Positions 35,501 through 46,963 are shown, numbered from the stretch's first letter. The stretch is DNA of 64,000 nucleotides from Miscanthus floridulus (GCF_019320115.1 NC_089581.1:13693925-13757924), one strand, 5' to 3'. The notes: a model not told the origin generated them from the letters alone. Numbers and translations are program-made.

Positions 35501-36014
35501 GTCTAGAAAATATTGTTGATCTCTCAGTTAAGCTTGTTCAAACAAAGAGGCATAAAGTGTATGATATGGTTTATCAGCTTCTCAAATTTGTATTGCTTCT
35601 ACCCGTGGCAACGGCAAGTGTTGAAAGGGTATTTTCTGTGATGGTTTTAGTGAAAACAAAGCTACGAAATAAGATGGGAGATAGTCTTTTGGATGATTGT
35701 CTAGTCACTTTCATTGAGCGAGAAATTTTTTTAAGTTGATGAAGATGATATAATTGAGACATTTATGTCCCTTCGAAAGCGTCGAATAAAAATGTCGGCA
35801 AAATAACATTGTAAGTCTCTGGTACTCTATTATGCATATATTTTAGTTATCGGTATGGCTTTTGAAACTATTTATACAATATTTAGCAGATACACTGTCC
35901 ACTTAATTCATGATTATAAGCCTTAATACCGAATTGGTAAATGCATTTACCGAATTATGTATGAAATTTTTTTTGAGAGGCATACCCTAACCTAAAATCC
36001 TAGATTCGCCACTG
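32563..36014 (+). mobile_element. hAT transposon, 3452 bp, nearly complete
   Basis: Perfect 8-bp target duplication CTTGCAAT (32555-32562 and 36015-36022) with TIRs CAGTGTCGGAGC and, inverted, CAGTGGCGAATC, the classic CAGTG ends of plant hAT elements. It sits inside the Copia 3' LTR and must be younger than that insertion. It encodes a full-length transposase frame disabled by two nonsense codons. Confidence 0.93.
33334..35739 (+). pseudogene. hAT transposase, two in-frame nonsense codons
   Basis: One frame runs from ATG 33334 (MKRTGNIASIF) to the TGA at 35737-35739, 802 codons including the stop, interrupted only by TAA at 33478 and TAA at 34204. Both can arise by a single substitution from sense codons. 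Domains in order: a TTF-type zinc finger (W-x-WLEYS, then FCFICYLF) at about residues 125-150, a DUF4371-like RNase H-fold region with ILADESSD and the conserved HCFAHQLQL, and the C-terminal hAT dimerisation motif ATASVERVFS at about residues 757-766. It is a DNA-cutting and -joining nuclear enzyme of the zinc-finger-862-like hAT group. The ATG is preceded by TTATGCAG, a possible splice acceptor, so a 5' non-coding exon may lie upstream. Confidence 0.9.
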
Positions 36015-36615
36015 CTTGCAATGAGAGACATAGAAGGGTGGAGTAGAAAATGGATGTGTCAAACCTGACACCGCAGTGGAAGATCCACTCACGTCCGCCA
36101 TAGAGTCGATCTGCGCTAGGATAGCGATGGTCGGGGAAGAGGACGTCGGTGATGGGCAGTGGTGACCGACGGTGAAGGCAGTGAAGTCCGGTGATGCTGG
36201 TGGCTTCCCGTTACTGGCTGTGCCCCTCTCTGATCGGATTAGGGTTTAGATGTCGGTGGGGAGCTCGGCTCAGGTCAACCTCGTGATAAAAGCCGCCGGC
36301 TCCCACCTCTTTTTATAGCACAGTGTGACAGGAGCCCTCCAACCATGGTGGGCTGGGCGCCCTAGATCAGGACGCGAATCAAAGGCCTAATTGGGTCGTT
36401 GGGTCTAGTTAGGATTAGAGATCAATCTAACGATCTCTTCCTTGATCTCTTTTCATCTTTCACTTTCATATCATTTACTTTTGTTCATTCCATTACAGAT
36501 TAGCGCATAGAGCATGTCTCATCGTCACGGTCCATTGCCGATAGATTTAACAGCTACAACACACTACTCTGTTCTGAAATAGATATTTATCTTTGGGTCT
36601 TCTTTTGTCCAGAAA

Positions 36616-39600
36616 TTATAGGCTTTCCCTTAAACTCATGCCGGCTACATGTTCTCTGAACACGTTGGATGGTAAACCTTTTGTAAGTGGATCCGTGAGC
36701 ATCTTTACTATACTTATATGCTCAAGACTTATGACTTGATCCCGGACTTTATCTTTCACAACATAATACTTTATGTTAATGTGTTTGGCAGCACCACTTG
36801 ACTTATTATTGTGAGCATACTGTACTACCAGATTATTATTGCAGTATAACTTAAGTGGTCTATAGATGTCGTCAACCACCTTCAAACCAGGTATGAACTT
36901 CTTTAGCCAGTTCACCTGCCTCGTTGCCTCATAACACGCTACAAACTCGACATACATTGTGGACGATGTAGTGACGGTTTGCTTTGAGCTTTTTCATGAA
37001 ATAGCTCCCCCTGTGAGAGTGAATGCATATCCAGACGTTGATTTTCTATCATCTCCCGTATAATCAGAATCTGAATATCCCACTATATGGAGTGAATCAG
37101 ATCTTCTATACATTGTCATGAGGCCTTTCATTCCTTGTAAATAACGCAAGACTTTCTTTACCAATTTTCAGTGTTCTGTTCCAGGATTGCTCTGGAATTT
37201 GCCAAGTAACCCGGTAACAAATGCCAAGTCAGGGCGCGTACAAACTTGAGCATATTGCAAGATTCCGACAGCTGAAGCATATGGAACCGCTTTTATTTGA
37301 TCGATCTCATATTGGTTCCTGGGGCATTTAAAATTCTCATATCTATCGCCCTTGATTATAGGAGCAGGTGAGGGACTACATTTGTGCATATTAAATTTTT
37401 TTAAGATCTTTTCTATGTATGTCTTTTGTGACAGTCCTAATACCCATTTACTTCTATCTCGGTGAATCTCGATCCCTAGAACGAACGAAGCTTCACCAAG
37501 ATTTTTCATATCAAATTTTGAGGACAAAAACTTCTTTGTCTCCAGTAGTACACTGACATCACTACTAGCAAGTAAGATATCATCCACATACAGGACAAGG
37601 AAGATAAACTTCACATTCTTAAACTTTGTATAGACACAATTGTCCTCTACATTATCTTTAAACCCAAAATTCCTTATTGTCTGATCAAACTTCAAGTACC
37701 ACTGTCTTGAAGCTTGTTTTAATCCATAAATGAATTTCTTTAGGCGGCATCTCATTCGTTCTTTTCTTTCCATGACAAAACCTTTTGGTTGTGCCATATA
37801 AACACTTTCCTCTAAGTCCCTGTTGAGAAATATCGTCTTTACATTTATTTGATGTAATTCTAAATTGTAATGTGCCACTAATGCCATTATGAATCTGAAG
37901 AAATCCTTACATGAGACTGAAAAAATGTCTCATTGTAATCAATCCCTTCTCTTTGCGTAAAGCCTTTTGCCACAAGTCGTGCTTTATATCTCTCTATATT
38001 CCCTTGTGAGTCAAGTTTTGTTTTATAGACCCATTTACAGTCTATTGTTTTGGCTCATTTAGGAATTATCTTCAAATCTCAAACTTTATTGGCATTCATA
38101 GATTTCGTTTTATCTTCCATGGCCTCAAGCCACTTTGATGAATGATCACTTCTCACGACTTCTTCAAATGAGGTGGGATCATCCTCTATTTGAAATTCCT
38201 CAGTGTTGTACACTTCATAATCAATAGGAATAGCTGATTTTCTAACTCTTTGAGATCTTCTAGGGGCCTCCACATTTGGCACATCTTCTGTTTGAGGCTT
38301 TTGTTGCTCCCCCTCATGTGTGGCAATTGATTCTATAGGATCCTAAAGAACAGGCTCCTCATCATCATTCATTATTGCCACAAGCGGAATAACAACAGGT
38401 GTTGACACCATAATATCTTGTACTGTCGGTGCAGCGACAACAGGTAGTGAGAAAAATAGCTCATGAATCATCGAAGTGGGCGCATACACCTACTTCTCTT
38501 CAAGGTCAATTTCTTGAGCTACCATGCTCCCCCTCATCATTTTATCCTCTAGGAAGACAGCGTGTCTCATTTTCATAAACTTTGTATGTCTATCTGGACA
38601 GTAGAAACAAAAATCTTTTGACTTTTTTGGGTAGCCAATGAAATGGCAACTTACTGTTTTAGGATCTGGCTTCCCAATGTTTGTGTTAAATACTTTAGCC
38701 TCAGCAGGACTCCCCCACACATGTAAGTGGTTTAGTGAGGGTACTCTTCCTGTCCACAACTCATACAGTGTTTTGGGCACCGACTTACTTAGTACTGTAT
38801 TGAGAATATGAATGGAGGTTTTTAACGCCTCCATCCATAGGCTCATCGGTAAGGTGGAGTAACTTATCACACTGCACACCATATCCATCAGGGTATGATT
38901 GTGCCTTTCAGCTACTCCATTCTGCTGAGGTTCGCCCAGTGTAGAATACTAGGCTATTATGCCATTCTCCTGTAAGAACCTTGTAAAAGGTCCAGAAACT
39001 TGGCCATATGGGGTATGCCGACCGTAGTACTCCCCCACGGTCGGACCTGACTATCTTAATCTTTAAATTGTGTTAGTTTTCAACTTCTGACTTAAATTTC
39101 TTAAATTTATCCAATACTTCTATTCTTTTTTTAATTGGATAGATATCGCCATAACGGGAGTAATCATCTGTGAATGTTATGAATGAATCATAACCATCCA
39201 CACTCTTTACAGGAAATGGACCATGGATGTCTGTGTGAATAATCTATAGAATTCATGCGCTTCGTTTGACATCTTTCTTAATTTTCTTTACATACTTTCC
39301 TTTAATACAATCTCTGCATTGTTCTAAATCTGAGAGCTCTAATGGAGGAAGAATATCATTCTTAACTAGTCTTTCTATTCTCCCCCTCAAAATATGGCCT
39401 AAACGACACTGCCATAATTTTGACAATGCATCGTGAGCTCTCTTTCGTTTTCTGTTTACATCCGCAGACGAGGATACATTCACATTGTGGCACGCAACGT
39501 TCTCATTATCGCATACAACATTTACATCATCACGTAGTGATGACAAATAAAGCTCATTTTATAAGATAGCAAGACCAACACATGTATTATTAAATGTTAT

Positions 39601-39960
39601 CTTACATTTGCCATTTCCAAAATGACAATCATATCCATCATTGTCTAAACATGAAGCACTAATCAAGTTCCTCTATAACGAGGGAACATAAAGAACATCT
39701 CTAAGTATAAGTTTAAAACCATCAGCAAGCTCTAGAGAAAGATCGCCAACGGCTTCAACTTCTGCTCGGACTTCATTTGTAACTTTAACGTGTCTTTCAC
39801 TTCTTTGCGTAGTCCTCGTCGAACGGAATCCCTGTAAAGAATTAGCAACATGAACAGTTGCACCTGAGTCAATCCACCAAGTAGATTTCGAATACTGTAC
39901 ATATAGGGATTTATTTATGAACGTAATAATATTCTCACATTTCTTTGTCATGATCATCTT
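36616..39960 (-). pseudogene. Copia pol: protease, integrase, RT, RNase H, decayed
   Basis: Minus-strand readings appear in the standard Copia order. Protease WWIDSGATVHVAN lies near 39870. The GAG-pre-integrase motif LSKLWQCRLGHI is near 39400. Integrase fragments TFTDDYSRYG and KIVRSDRGG lie near 39170-39040. Reverse transcriptase carries the YVDD active site (FLVLYVDDILLA, near 37590) and WYLKFDQTI. RNase H has the CNNNLVVQYAHN motif near 36830. At least eight stops and several frame changes interrupt it. Confidence 0.88.
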
Positions 39961-40820
39961 TAAGTAATCAGGATAATCTTTTCTATAATGTCCTGTCTTT
40001 TTATAATAGAGACACTGGTCTTTCTCTAATATGAACTTGTTCTGCTAAGACTGATGCAGCATGGGACCATTTTCCTTTAACTTTGAGAAGAAGTTAGGAT
40101 TAGTATTCTTTTTCTTGTTATCCTTCAAATAATTGATAGAGCCACCATTGGTAGCTTTTATTCTCTTCTCCTTTTGCACACACATAGCCATGAGCCTCTC
40201 CATGTCCTATTTTTTGGGTTGTATGTTGTAGTTGACAACAAAAATGTCAAACTCTTTTGGCAAGGAAGCAAAAATCTAATGGATAAGGAACTCATCCTTA
40301 AGAGCCAGATCCATTGGTTTTAGCTTGGATGCCAAATTGCCCATCCTTAATATGTGCTCTCTTATGCCACAATTACTTGAGTACCTCTCTGTCACCAGCT
40401 ACTTTATCAGCTGGGTAGCATATGTCTTTGAAGAGCCAGTAAACTAACTCTTTATTCTTTCAAGGTACTCAGTGACGGTGTCACACTCTTAGATTGAGCC
40501 CACAATTGTAGGCTCAATCGTGTTCTTTATCACAGCCAAACATTTCTTGTTGGCAGTGACACACTTCCTATGCTCAAGGTCATAGGACATTCTTTGAGAT
40601 GCAAAATCTCTCTCTCTTTTGTTGTCCAAGCGGCATCAGCCTCGTTTGTCTCCCTCACCGGTGTCACAGGCTCTGTGGGACACGATGTGGTGACTACCTA
40701 GTCCACCTCAGCCAAGATAAAAGCCATGTCTATCTTTTTCTTCCACTCCGTGTAGTTATCACCTTTGAGAGTGGGGATCTCTTTGATACAACCCATCAAG
40801 TTATATCCGCCTGAAACCAT
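39961..40820 (-). pseudogene. Copia gag, decayed
   Basis: ATG at 40820 opens MVSGGYNLMG with a DNYTEWKKKIDMAF motif, the usual N-terminus of Copia gag. A zinc-knuckle remnant with KTGHYRKDYP lies near 40000, where the expected Cys residues are partly replaced. Several in-frame TAG/TAA codons break the reading. Confidence 0.75.
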
Positions 40821-42072
40821 AATTCAAATAGAGTGAGAACATAAATAATAACAGTAACAATTGCATGCCTTAGTTCCAACGTTGGTCAAAATTAAAATAT
40901 ATAATTATTCTCTACATTAATTCTACATCACCGTTGGGCAAAAAAAGAATTAATGCAAGACAAAACATCATAATATTGCCATTAATCAACGTTGGTCAGA
41001 ATAATAACAATATTATAATCAATTAAAACATATCCATTTTTTAAAATTAAATTCTCCCGTTGGTTCGAATTTAATAATAAAATAACATCTTTAAATACGC
41101 AGCGGAAAAATAATCTCAATTTAGTGAATTTTACTTACAGGAAAATTCTCTTTTCTATTTTCTTTAAGCCATTTATCAATTTCCAGGAAATAAACATTTA
41201 CTGAAAAAAGAAAAAGAAAAACACATTCATTTCAACATTATTGCTTTGGCCCAGCCGGCAAAACAGACCGGCCCACCTCCTTTGCCCGCGCGCTGCCCTC
41301 ACCCAGGCCGCAACCTGGGCCTGGGCCGGTAAAGTCACGCTGTCGCGTGCGCCCACCTGGGCCAACCGGCGGTCCGCTCGATCTGAGTCGTCTGCGCCGA
41401 TCCGACGGCCGAGCGGTGATATCGCGCTAGCAAAAACTGCGACCGTTGTCGTTCGACCCGTAACCCTAGCTCATTCGCTTCTTTGCTCTCTCTCTCTCTC
41501 TCTTCGCCGCTTTCTCTTCTTCCTCATCACAGCAGCACCGAGCGAGCAACCGAGAGCGACGACGGTGGAGCGAGCAGCCATGGCGCCGTCGTCGGCCCCC
41601 TCTCCAGCGGGTGAGCGCGCCGCCGTCGAGCGGCCTAGCCGTGGCGCCTCTTTGGCCGGAGCCTGACGAGCAACGCCCCCGGCTCGGCCTTCTTCTCCCC
41701 GCGCGCTGACGAGGTAGCAGCGCTGTGCAGCGGCGAGGTAGGTCTCCCTTTCCCCCAACATCCCCATATCCTTTCCTTCATCTGCTTTTGAATTTTTTTT
41801 TCTCGGATTTCATCCAATTTGGGGATTAGGGTTAGGGTTAGGGTTAGGGTTTCACTGTTGTTCTTTTTCCCGAATTGATTGCGGGTTTTAGGGTTCGGTT
41901 TAGATGTGAAACCGAGCCCTCCTTTTTCTTTCTTTCACCCAATTAGGGTTAGGGTTCATCCGAACCCTCTGTTCTTGTTAGAGCCGCACTGGATCTAACC
42001 TTCTTTTTTCTTTTCTAATCGGTTTACCCGTTCTAAATCTAAAACCCTAGAAACTGATGGCTCTGGTACCAT
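40821..42072 (-). other. Copia 5' leader with primer-binding site
   Basis: Directly inside the right LTR the minus strand reads TGGTACCAGAGCC (about 42059-42071), one base from the usual initiator-Met primer-binding sequence. The leader then holds a TTAGGG-type run (plus strand 41826-41850), a pyrimidine-rich CTCTCTCTCT tract near 41485-41503 and a GC-rich block at 41.24-41.72 kb whose short frames have no recognised product. Confidence 0.65.
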
Positions 42073-42592
42073 TGTTAGAACTGTAGATCGTACTAGGGAT
42101 AAATCCGAGGAGTTACTTGCGGTTAAATAGAATCACGAGCCCTAGTACATCTACTATTGCAACGAGAGACATAGAGGGGTGGAGTAGAAGATGGACGTGT
42201 CAAACCTGGCACCGCAGTGGAAGATCCACTCGCGTCCGCCATGGAGTCGATCTGCGCTAAGGCAGCGATGGTCAGGGAAGAGGACGTCGGTGATGGGCAG
42301 TGGCGACCGGCGGTGAAGGCAGTGAAGTCCGGTGACGCAGTCCAGAGGCGACGCGGCTGGTGGCTTCCCGTCACTGGCTGTGTCCCTCTCTGATCGGATT
42401 AGGGTTTAGATGTCGGTGGAGAGCTCAGCTTAGGTCAACCTCGTGATAAGAGCCATCGACCCCCACCTCTTTTTATAGCGCAGTGTGACAGGGGCCCTCC
42501 AGCCATGATGGGCTGGGCGCCCCCGATTAGAGCGCGAATCAAATGCCCAAATAGGTTGTTGGGTCTAGTTAAGAATAGAGATCAATCTAACA
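42073..42592 (-). repeat. 5' LTR of the Copia element, 520 bp
   Basis: Begins TGTTAGAACTG and ends CAATCTAACA on the plus strand, a proper TG...CA pair. A TTTTTATAGCGC motif (near 42470) could be a promoter or polyadenylation element. Confidence 0.88.
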
Positions 42593-43796
42593 CAGGGACC
42601 TCAGCAAGTTCATGGACGGGCTGTCACGGTGCGTGCCGGGCTACGTGGACATCAGGGAGACGAAGGTCAAGTGGCTCGTTGGGGACGTGAACATGGGGAT
42701 GTGCTTCGAGGCTGCCTGCAAGCTTGGCGTCCGTGTGGCCGCCGTCTTTCCCGCCTCCGTGGCGTGCCTGGGAACGCTGTTCAAGGTCCCTCAGCTCATA
42801 GAGGAGGGCTACTTCGACGATAAGGGTATGTATGGTTGCTGTAATCTCGCTGCGTTTACTTGGCACACCGGAGCGAAAAATTCTCACTCCACATCCATCC
42901 GTGTTACAAACGCAGGCTTCCCAAAGCGGCACGGTTTGTTCGAGCTCGCCCCGGGGATGCCGCCGCTCTGCCCATCGCAGATGCCGTGGAGCATCGACGG
43001 CGACGTGGCAGGACAGGAAGTCGCCTACCAGCTGGTGACCCGGAACACCCAGGCAGGCCCGCAGCCACGCCGAGATCATCGTGTGCAACTCGTTCCGCGA
43101 CGCCGAGGCCGCGGCGTTCGAGTTGTTCCCCAGCATCGTGCCCACCGGTCCGATGTTCGCCGACGCGGAGCTGCTGAAGCCCGTGGGGCAGCTGCTGCCC
43201 GAGGACACGGGGTGCCTGCGGTGGCTGGACGCGCAGCCCGACGGCTCGGTAGTGTACGTCGCGTTCGGCAGCTTCGCCATCTTCAACCCGCGGCAGTTCG
43301 AGGAGCTTGCGCTGGGGCTGGAGCTCACCGGCAGGCCGTTCCTCTGGGTGGTGAGACCGGCGGCGGCCTGAGCAAGGCGTGGTTCGACGAGTTCCAGGGC
43401 CGCGTCGCCGGCAGGGGCGTGGTGGTCAGCTGGTGCCCCCAGCAGAAGGTCCTGGCGCACCGTGCGGTGGCATGCTTCGTGTCGCACTGCGGGTGGAACT
43501 GGACGATGGAAGGGGTGAGGAACGGCGTGCCCTTCCTGTGCTGGCCATACTTTGTCGACCAGTTCGCGAACCGGAGCTACATCTGCGACATCTGGAGGAC
43601 CGGCTTGGCAGGGTCGCCCGGTGAAGATGGCGTCGTGTCCAAGGGGGAGGTGAGCAGAAAGGTGGATCAAGTAGCTGGTGACGAGGGGATCGCGGAGAGG
43701 GCACGGCTGCTGAAGGATGCTGCTTACAGGTGCGTCGGTGAGGGCGGCTCCTCGCATGAAAATTTCAATAGGTTCGTCGATCTCCTTCGCGAGTGA
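42593..43796 (+). pseudogene. UGT copy 4, rest of exon 1, intron and exon 2
   Basis: After the CAGGG duplicate the exon resumes as DLSKFMDGLSRCVPGYVD and contains VKWLVGDVNM (catalytic Asp present, preceding Ala changed to Gly). Exon 1 ends at 42825, a 90-bp GT-AG intron follows, and exon 2 starts at 42916 with PKRHGLFELAPG. Exon 2 carries an extra G near 43056 (after NTQA) and a short deletion near 43365 (after VVRP), which together return to the original frame. The PSPG box follows as WCPQQKVLAHRAVACF to CWPYFVDQ, with HCGWNWTM instead of the usual HCGWNSTM. The stop is TGA 43794-43796. The chain is closest to copy 6. Confidence 0.9.
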
Positions 43797-45581
43797 TCTG
43801 CATTTCATTGCGGTCTGGACTGAAGTGAAAGAACAAAGGATGGAACACGTGAACTGGTGGACGCAGAAAATTTTCCCAACACTATTGTGGTCATGCTAGT
43901 TTTGAGTCAACAGTAATCACGTTTTGTGAAATAGAGGCGACTGGTGCCACACAACTGCTGCCCCGGAAGATTGTGAATTGTGATATATACTACCAGTCAC
44001 CTCTGTAGCCTAATTCGCTGATGTTGTATGTAACCTTTGTTTCTGCTGATGATGGGCAATCTTGATTCTTGATGGCCGATAATCAAAATAAAATGGGTTG
44101 GATTGGACTATCGAAAACTTGGCCATTGGGCCAACAATAAACGGTGGGGGCAGTCCTTACGCTGTTGGCCACGTGGACGTGGGTGGTGTCCAAACTTGAT
44201 TTGTTTTTTTGAGCTCCAAACTTGATTTGTTTAGTACCACACCGCGTGGCTGAGGTTGGATTCGTGTGCAGATAACCAGTCCTCGGGATTACTGATTCAC
44301 CACGAGGCCCTCGTGGTAAGCAATTATCAATACTGATTACAAAAAGCTATTATTTCAAGTAGCACACTATATGATGTGCTTAGCTTTTTTTTCTTCACGA
44401 GCTCACACATATATAATTGTTTTGTGGAATGGACTTGATTTTCATAGGTGTTGCTCGACGCATATGGTCCACACAATCATAATTCGACACCCTTGCTCTA
44501 GCTCACTTGAGTTGCGTGTGAGCAGGTGTCTGAGAGACGATTGGTGGAATTTGACGAGAGGTTAGGAAATGGCTAACAAGATGAGAGGTTTGAGGTGGGC
44601 GGGCGGGCTATGGACAAAATCCTAATTCGATGCATGCTCCAACTCACTTGGGTTGCGTGCGTGCGGCCAGGTGTCGAGAGACGATTGGTGGGATCTATAT
44701 CATTATCCGACGAGAGGTTAGGGGATGGCGAACAGATGAGAGGTTTAGGTGGGTGGGCGGGCTATGGGCGGAGCGGCGTACTCGCTCCTCACATGTTTAT
44801 TGGGCTAGGGAACCAATGCACAATGGCTCTAGAGGCCAGCCCAACAATGATGGTGGTTCGAGGGCTGTAAAGTGCCTTCACCAGCTCCTCAATGCAATGT
44901 AGCAAAAAGTTAGAGCCGTGCCAAACGATATCCTATTATATTATTACAACAATGTTAAAAGGAGTTGGCTGAGAGGGCCTAAAAATTACCACATTGATTG
45001 AAAAAAGAGAACTCATCGTTTCATTTTTGTGATGGTCTAACAAGATTAAACCAAAGATTCAATGCCCAAATGAAGGCATCTAAGACTCAATTTGGTGATT
45101 TAGGATTTTGGTAATCGATGAACACAAGTGCTAGAGGTCTAGAATTTAGATGTCACGGTGCTAGAGTTTTAGAATTTGTATAGGTTATAAAGCCGTTGCT
45201 TTAGAGCCCGGTTCCGGTGGTTGTAGTCCACCGTTCGTGCCACACAAAGGGCCAGCGACCCGCAGACGGGCGTCCTTGCGCGGGCAAGGGCGTCGTCCGT
45301 CCGGCGAGCTTCGAGCTACCAGCGACCGACCACGAGGCCCTGTGGTGTCGCAATCCTGCTGCAAATTTTCTTCCTCAGCCGCTAGGCTCAAAGATCTTAA
45401 CTGCCATTCAGTTGAGAAGATGCTTACAATTTTAATCAAAATATGATTGTACAGATTTTTCAGAACTTCGAAGCAGAGAATTTTCACGTTACAGACTTTT
45501 ATGGTGTTTCATTCTCCTACAGTACTGCGTCCTGCAACGTCGCGATTCGTGAACACCAACACTCGCCCCAAAATTTCAGCT
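43797..45581. other. Spacer between convergent UGT copies 4 and 5
   Basis: Holds the 3' flanks of two convergent UGT pseudogenes and one tandem duplication (44490-44770). No other gene recognised. Confidence 0.5.
44490..44770. repeat. Tandem duplication, about 140-bp unit
   Basis: Two units start near 44492 and 44634 and share CTCACTTG-GTTGCGTG, GAGAGACGATTGGTGG, GACGAGAGGTTAGG and GGGCGGGCTATGG in the same order. The second copy carries a short insertion (ATCTATATCATTATC). It is non-coding. Confidence 0.7.
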
Positions 45582-46963
45582 TTAGCTCTCCACTCCTCGC
45601 ACAAGATCCAAGAACCGCCTGAGATTCTCGCGTGACGACCCGCCATCGCCGACTGCCCGGCGGGCGAGATCCCGCAGCGCCAGCGCCCTCACCTTCGTCT
45701 CATTGTCGCCGAGCAGCTCCTCGATCTTGTCCCGAACAACTTCTCTCCCCACGAGCCCCGTTCCGTGTGTCGCCGGCAATGGCACCTTCAGCCCCGTCCC
45801 CCACACGTCGCAGATGTAGCTCTGGTTCAGGAACTGGTCGGTGAAGTAGGGCCAGCACAGGAGCGGCACGCCGCTCCGCACCGCCTCCATCGTCGAGTTC
45901 CAGCCGCAGTGCGTGAGGAAGCAGGCGACCGCGGGGTGCGCCAGCACGCTCTGCTGCAGGCACCAGCTCACCACGCGCCCGCGCGGCGCGGCGCGGCGGC
46001 GGAGCTGCTCAAGGAGCTGGTCCTCCGACGACCCTGGCCTGACCACCCACAGGAACGACCGGGAGGTCAGCAGCAGCCCCTCGGCGAGCTCGACTAGCTG
46101 CGCGGCGTCGTAGGCGGCGAGGCTGCCGAACGCGACGTACACGACGGAGCTGGCCGGCTGCGCGTCCAGCCACGCGGCGCAGGAGGCGTCCTCGGCCCAG
46201 AAGCTTCCGGCCGGCTTGTCGGAGGAGGACCGTAGAGCGGGCCCACAGGGAGGACGCCGGGGAACAGCGCCAAGGCCCCGGGCTCGAGCTCCCTGGACGG
46301 AGTTGCAGACGATGGTCTCGGCGAGGTGCGTGGCCGCGTTGTTCCGGTGGATCAGCTGGAAGATGATTGGCTGGCCCTTAGCGTCGCCGGCGCGGTTCCA
46401 CGAGAACTCCGACGTGTCGATGGCCGGCATCGCCGGAGCCAGCCGGAAACGTGCCGCGCCGCTTGGGCCAGCCTCTCTCGTCGAGAACGCCGTCGCGTAT
46501 CATCTCAGGAATTTTGATTCTCGTCGCGAACATCGCCGCCGACGACGGGCAGAACCCGGCGGTCCGGAGGCCGTGCTTCTTCGCCACGGGGAAGGCCCAC
46601 GCCATGTTCACGTCGGCGATCAACCAGCTGACCTTCTCGCGCTCTAGCCGCTCATCGGCGGCATTGATGCTGGCAATAAGCTTCTCCAGCTCGCCGGGCA
46701 TGACCTTCGAGAACGAGTCGGTGAGACGGGCGAGATCCTTCCGGTCTTCAACGCAGCCCAGGCCGTCCGGTATGGACACCAAGTCGACCCCGCCGAGTTC
46801 GCTGTCCCCGGTCGCCAAGGCACCGAGAATGAGACTGGTTTAGCTCGGTGTTCACGAAGGTGACCTTGACGCCGTGCTCGACGAGGCAGTGGGAGAGCTC
46901 CATCATAGGGATGACATGGCCCTGCGCGGGGTAAGGCAGGACTAGGACGCGTGGTGCCGCCAT
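45582..46963 (-). pseudogene. UGT copy 5, intronless and frameshifted
   Basis: Start ATG 46963 (MAAPRVLVLPYPAQGHVIP, catalytic His present) and stop at 45582. The catalytic Asp lies in WLIADVNMAW. The PSPG box reads [21 protein letters not shown] and CWPYFTDQ. At the codon where the other five copies have their intron, this copy reads DERGWPKRR straight through with no intron sequence. Frame changes occur near 46836 (after TELN), near 46450 (extra T after RRGT) and at a compensating pair near 46289 and 46230 that scrambles about 20 residues between VCNS and DKPAG. A Lys/Thr/Gly-rich insertion (PLPATHGTGLVG) follows the PSPG box. It is probably non-functional. Intron loss suggests an RNA-mediated event. 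Confidence 0.88.

Larger units (their letters stand above)
32488..36432 (-). repeat. 3' LTR of the Copia element, split by hAT
   Basis: Segments 32488-32562 and 36023 to about 36432 together match the right LTR. The outer end has decayed from TGTTAGAACTG to TCTTAGACTG. A 19-bp gap relative to the right LTR lies near 36200. On the minus strand the purine-rich AAGGAAGAGATC just before it (about 36432-36443) is the likely polypurine tract. Confidence 0.85.
32488..42592 (-). mobile_element. Copia retrotransposon inserted in UGT copy 4 exon 1
   Basis: A 10.1-kb unit bounded by CAGGG target duplications (32483-32487 and 42593-42597). Orientation is minus: the 5' LTR is on the right (42073-42592), then primer-binding site, leader, gag, protease, integrase, RT-RNase H, polypurine tract and the 3' LTR on the left, which itself contains a hAT element. 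Excluding the hAT element and its duplicated 8 bp the retrotransposon is about 6.6 kb. Roughly 38 mismatches in about 400 aligned LTR bases (hand count, mostly transitions) mark it as old. Coding regions contain many stops. Confidence 0.92.

Noticed and set aside
42612..43796. 394-codon plus-strand frame as one uninterrupted UGT
   Set aside because: It reads through the 90-bp intron and uses a wrong frame for part of exon 2; only its two ends match the UGT family.
42624..43808. 394-codon minus-strand frame
   Set aside because: It is antisense to UGT copy 4 and runs through its intron; an artefact of GC-rich third positions.
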